Assembly (NCBI GenBank): GCA_903910385.1
Contig: CAIVZM010000035.1
Location: forward strand, 23,961 to 87,960
Reading direction: 5' to 3'
DNA length: 64,000 nucleotides
Origin: an uncultured Armatimonadota bacterium
GTDB lineage: Bacteria; Armatimonadota; Armatimonadia; Armatimonadales; Armatimonadaceae
Of the stretch, positions 62,320 through 64,000 are shown one piece after another (positions within the stretch are counted from its first letter, which is position 1; the number at the start of each line of letters is the position of its first letter). The translations under genes were made by a program, and so were the position numbers. Under the pieces are notes generated by a model that did not search any database, was not told the origin of the DNA, and saw nothing but the letters and a program-made list of their open reading frames with translations.

Positions 62320-62718
62320 ATGACGGATGACGAAGATGTATTCAGAATTGCGCTAACACTTCCGGAAGCGACAGCGGAAGGTTCCGGTTTTGGTATCCGG
62401 GGGAAGGGGTTCGCGTGGTTCTATCAGGAGAAGGTAGAGGGCGTCAAGGGACGGGTCGAGCGCCGGGATGTCCTTGCGGTTCGGGTCGCCAATGCAGATG
62501 CAAAAGAGTTTCTTCTGATGGCAGCCCCGGACAAGTTTTTCACCGTTCCGCATTACAATGGCTATCCCGCCGTACTGGTACGACTTCCGGCGATTGATAC
62601 CGACGAACTGACCGATCTGTTGCGTGAGGCATGGCGTATACAGGCTCCCAAAAAGCGGGTCGCCGCGTTTGATGCTGATAGCGGTAACGAAGTACATCAA
62701 ACGAACCAGAAGGTATAA
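62320..62718 (+). CDS. MmcQ/YjbR family DNA-binding-like protein
   Basis: The 132-residue protein has F-R-I-A-L-T-L-P-E-A-T-A-E near the start, G-K-G-F-A-W-F in the centre and D-E-L-T-D-L-L-R-E-A-W at the end, matching the MmcQ/YjbR fold. The family has a double-wing DNA-binding-like structure but no firmly known function. The ATG at 62320 matches the family N terminus; the GTG-initiated extension to 62278 lies on the end of the pseudogene. Confidence 0.82.
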   Translation: MTDDEDVFRIALTLPEATAEGSGFGIRGKGFAWFYQEKVEGVKGRVERRDVLAVRVANADAKEFLLMAAPDKFFTVPHYNGYPAVLVRLPAIDTDELTDLLREAWRIQAPKKRVAAFDADSGNEVHQTNQKV

Positions 62719-62732
62719 GAGACGCGATCAAA

Positions 62733-62975
62733 TTGCAAGGCGACAGAGGAGCGGCGCTGATCCTTATCGTTATAGCGACGATAGGACGATTGGTTTGGGC
62801 GCGGGATGGGACACCGGTGAAAGACAAAACAGATTCCGCAGATTGCGTGGGGAACGCGACATTTCCTCCGTGTCGCTTCTGGTCACTGTACGGAGAACGG
62901 CGCGGCGGCGCCAATCCATACTATAAATCTTCTGCTAAAGGCAAAAAAACCAAACCAGAAAACGCCCCGATGTAA
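62733..62975 (+). CDS. possible small membrane protein, doubtful
   Basis: The 80-residue ORF has one hydrophobic helix (G-A-A-L-I-L-I-V-I-A-T-I-G-R-L-V-W) near its N terminus and a Lys-rich end. The start would be TTG 62733 with no convincing ribosome binding site. The last codons and the stop lie in the arm of a large terminator hairpin, which argues against or at least complicates a real gene. I see nothing else in this stretch. Confidence 0.25.
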   Translation: MQGDRGAALILIVIATIGRLVWARDGTPVKDKTDSADCVGNATFPPCRFWSLYGERRGGANPYYKSSAKGKKTKPENAPM

Positions 62976-63002
62976 CGAGCGAGTCGTTACATCGGGGCGT
63001 TT
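62960..63002. terminator. perfect 19-bp hairpin
   Basis: The arm at 62960-62978 (AAACGCCCCGATGTAACGA) pairs perfectly with 62984-63002 over the five-base loop GCGAG. A short T pair ends the arm. It is the longest perfect hairpin in the window. Confidence 0.8.
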
Positions 63003-63032
63003 CCCGTATGAATAAGAGGTACCCACCAAATT

Positions 63033-63078
63033 TTTAAATCCTCAACTCTTAATTGTTCACCAGGGTTGAGGATTTAAA
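63033..63078 (-). terminator. terminator of the PEP-CTERM gene
   Basis: TTTAAATCCTCAAC at 63033-63046 pairs perfectly with GTTGAGGATTTAAA at 63065-63078. On the minus strand it directly follows the stop codon of the PEP-CTERM gene. Confidence 0.75.
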
Positions 63079-63080
63079 GA

Positions 63081-63551
63081 TTAGCCCTTGCGCTTGCGAG
63101 CGACGAGACCGAGGACGGAACCCGCCGCGATCATGCCAAACGCCACAACGCCCGGTTCCGGAACCGCGGTAACGGATGCGTTCGAGAAGGAGAAGGAAGC
63201 CTTGTTCGCAAAGCCAGGACCGTCGGTGGTGAAGCCAAGAATCGCACCGTAACTGGTGGGGTCAGTAACAGTGAACGAAGCGATGGTAACACCCGTCGTC
63301 GTACCCGTATAGCCTGCCAGATTGGTGAGGGAAATAACGGACAAGCCACCGATGTCCGTGCCAACTCCGGGAGGCGTGACATACAGACCACTCGTGATCG
63401 TTTCCGAACCATTGACAAGAATGTCACCGGTGAGCGTTAAGGTGGTTCCACTGAGATTGTACGTCACGTTATCAATGGAGTTGACAGCGAAGCTCGGAGC
63501 GACTGTCGCAAGGACGGCAGCTAAGGAGATGAGGGACTTTCGAATGAACAT
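63081..63551 (-). CDS. PEP-CTERM sorting-domain protein
   Basis: The 156-residue exported protein has a signal peptide (MFIRKSLISLAAVLATVA), a Thr/Gly/Ser-rich beta-type body, and a PEP-CTERM tail: V-P-E-P-G, a hydrophobic helix (V-V-A-F-G-M-I-A-A-G-S-V-L-G-L-V) and R-K-R-K-G. Such proteins are processed by an exosortase and retained at the envelope or in an extracellular matrix. The exosortase gene must lie elsewhere. The ATG at 63551 is chosen because AAAGGA sits about seven bases upstream; ATGs at 63557 and 63566 are less well placed. Confidence 0.85.
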   Translation of the reverse strand: MFIRKSLISLAAVLATVAPSFAVNSIDNVTYNLSGTTLTLTGDILVNGSETITSGLYVTPPGVGTDIGGLSVISLTNLAGYTGTTTGVTIASFTVTDPTSYGAILGFTTDGPGFANKASFSFSNASVTAVPEPGVVAFGMIAAGSVLGLVARKRKG

Positions 63552-63566
63552 TTTCATTCCTTTCAA

Positions 63567-64000
63567 GGCGATGACTCAAGCACAGGTCTCGCTTTTGATC
63601 AAACCGGTCAGGAGAACAGATTTTCTGACTAGACACATGATAACCATATTTACACCTGCGAACAATGTATACTAAAATGTACTTTTACCAGAATAAGGAA
63701 GTTCTTTACCAATTCACTTAACGACTAAAAATTATACCCATTAAATTAACACTCCATATTACAGAACATTTTTTTAAACCAGACTTATAAAAACTGTCGT
63801 AGATTATACATTATCCAAAATGTATACCTGTATTTACTTTCAGTAGACATAATACAAATGCGAACCATAAAAAAATAGATACGACAAAAAAAGTGTTACA
63901 ACTATACTGACCAGTTTAATAAACACCAAAATTAACGTCATAGTAAATAGAAATATGGAATGAAGTTCTAAAACAAGATTAAAAACATAAATTTTGCAAT
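63567..64000. other. AT-rich intergenic DNA upstream of the PEP-CTERM gene
   Basis: No gene is visible on either strand. From about 63640 the sequence becomes very AT-rich (G+C under about 30 percent by eye) with many A and T runs. AATGTATAC occurs near 63664 and again near 63820. This may be a long regulatory region or acquired DNA continuing beyond the window. Confidence 0.6.

Overview
The window looks like chromosome from a bacterium of moderate G+C (mid-50s percent by eye), most likely Armatimonadota or a close relative. This rests on a mix of traits rather than a marker gene: a pseudopilin remnant with an H-X9-DG-type tail, a PEP-CTERM protein, three Gfo/Idh/MocA oxidoreductases (one GH109-like), a GHL10-type putative glycoside hydrolase, a DUF2330 protein, a Thermus-type 7Fe ferredoxin, and many extended -10 promoters of the form GGTAYAAT. 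The phylum call is an inference.

Layout. 1-5.4 kb: end of a zinc-ribbon gene, an unknown gene, ferredoxin, thioesterase, CPBP protease, galE and, convergent, rsgA. 5.6-8.5 kb: LCP-family wall enzyme, adenylate kinase, a broken pseudopilin, FmdB-type zinc ribbon. 8.6-14.3 kb: two Gfo/Idh/MocA enzymes, a metal P-type ATPase, a zinc alcohol dehydrogenase. 14.4-20.5 kb: paired YcxB-like membrane proteins, an M28 peptidase, a polytopic membrane protein, a coiled-coil protein. 20.7-25.6 kb: coaD, recG, a YceI protein, an exported one-haem protein, a small DUF4177-like protein. 25.9-31.5 kb: the conserved rpsB-tsf-pyrH-frr-uppS block followed by a SRPBCC gene. 31.5-34.3 kb: MFS transporter and aldehyde dehydrogenase operon. 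34.5-45.3 kb: secA among exported proteins of unknown role, an esterase, a possible small RNA and a GHL10 protein. 45.4-48.2 kb: hpt with an altered active-site loop, an Ada-AlkA fusion and ogt (alkylation repair).

Accessory stretch 48.2-52.8 kb: a tyrosine recombinase remnant, a 5'-truncated RHS tip with a following gene of unknown function, a small ankyrin protein, and a compact two-gene nucleotidyltransferase-like/XRE module that resembles a toxin-antitoxin pair and is probably transcribed without a leader. Core genes return at 52.9-58.9 kb: hpf, ispF, ispD, a PIN-TRAM membrane protein, atpC, a Gfo/Idh/MocA enzyme and NAD-type isocitrate dehydrogenase.

A second accessory and visibly decaying stretch runs from 59.0 to 62.3 kb: an AT-rich FRG-domain gene, two diverged copies of one gene fragment about 2.2 kb apart, a HEPN-type protein with a small partner, and two coiled-coil ORFs each broken by an in-frame stop. 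The window ends with a MmcQ/YjbR protein, a PEP-CTERM protein and about 430 bases of very AT-rich DNA without a gene.

The best candidates for new biology are the nucleotidyltransferase-like/XRE pair, the HEPN pair in its degraded island, the RHS tip with its downstream neighbour, the phosphoribosyltransferase lacking the usual D-T/S-G loop, the possible small RNA near 41.3 kb, and the recurrent leaderless promoter architecture.
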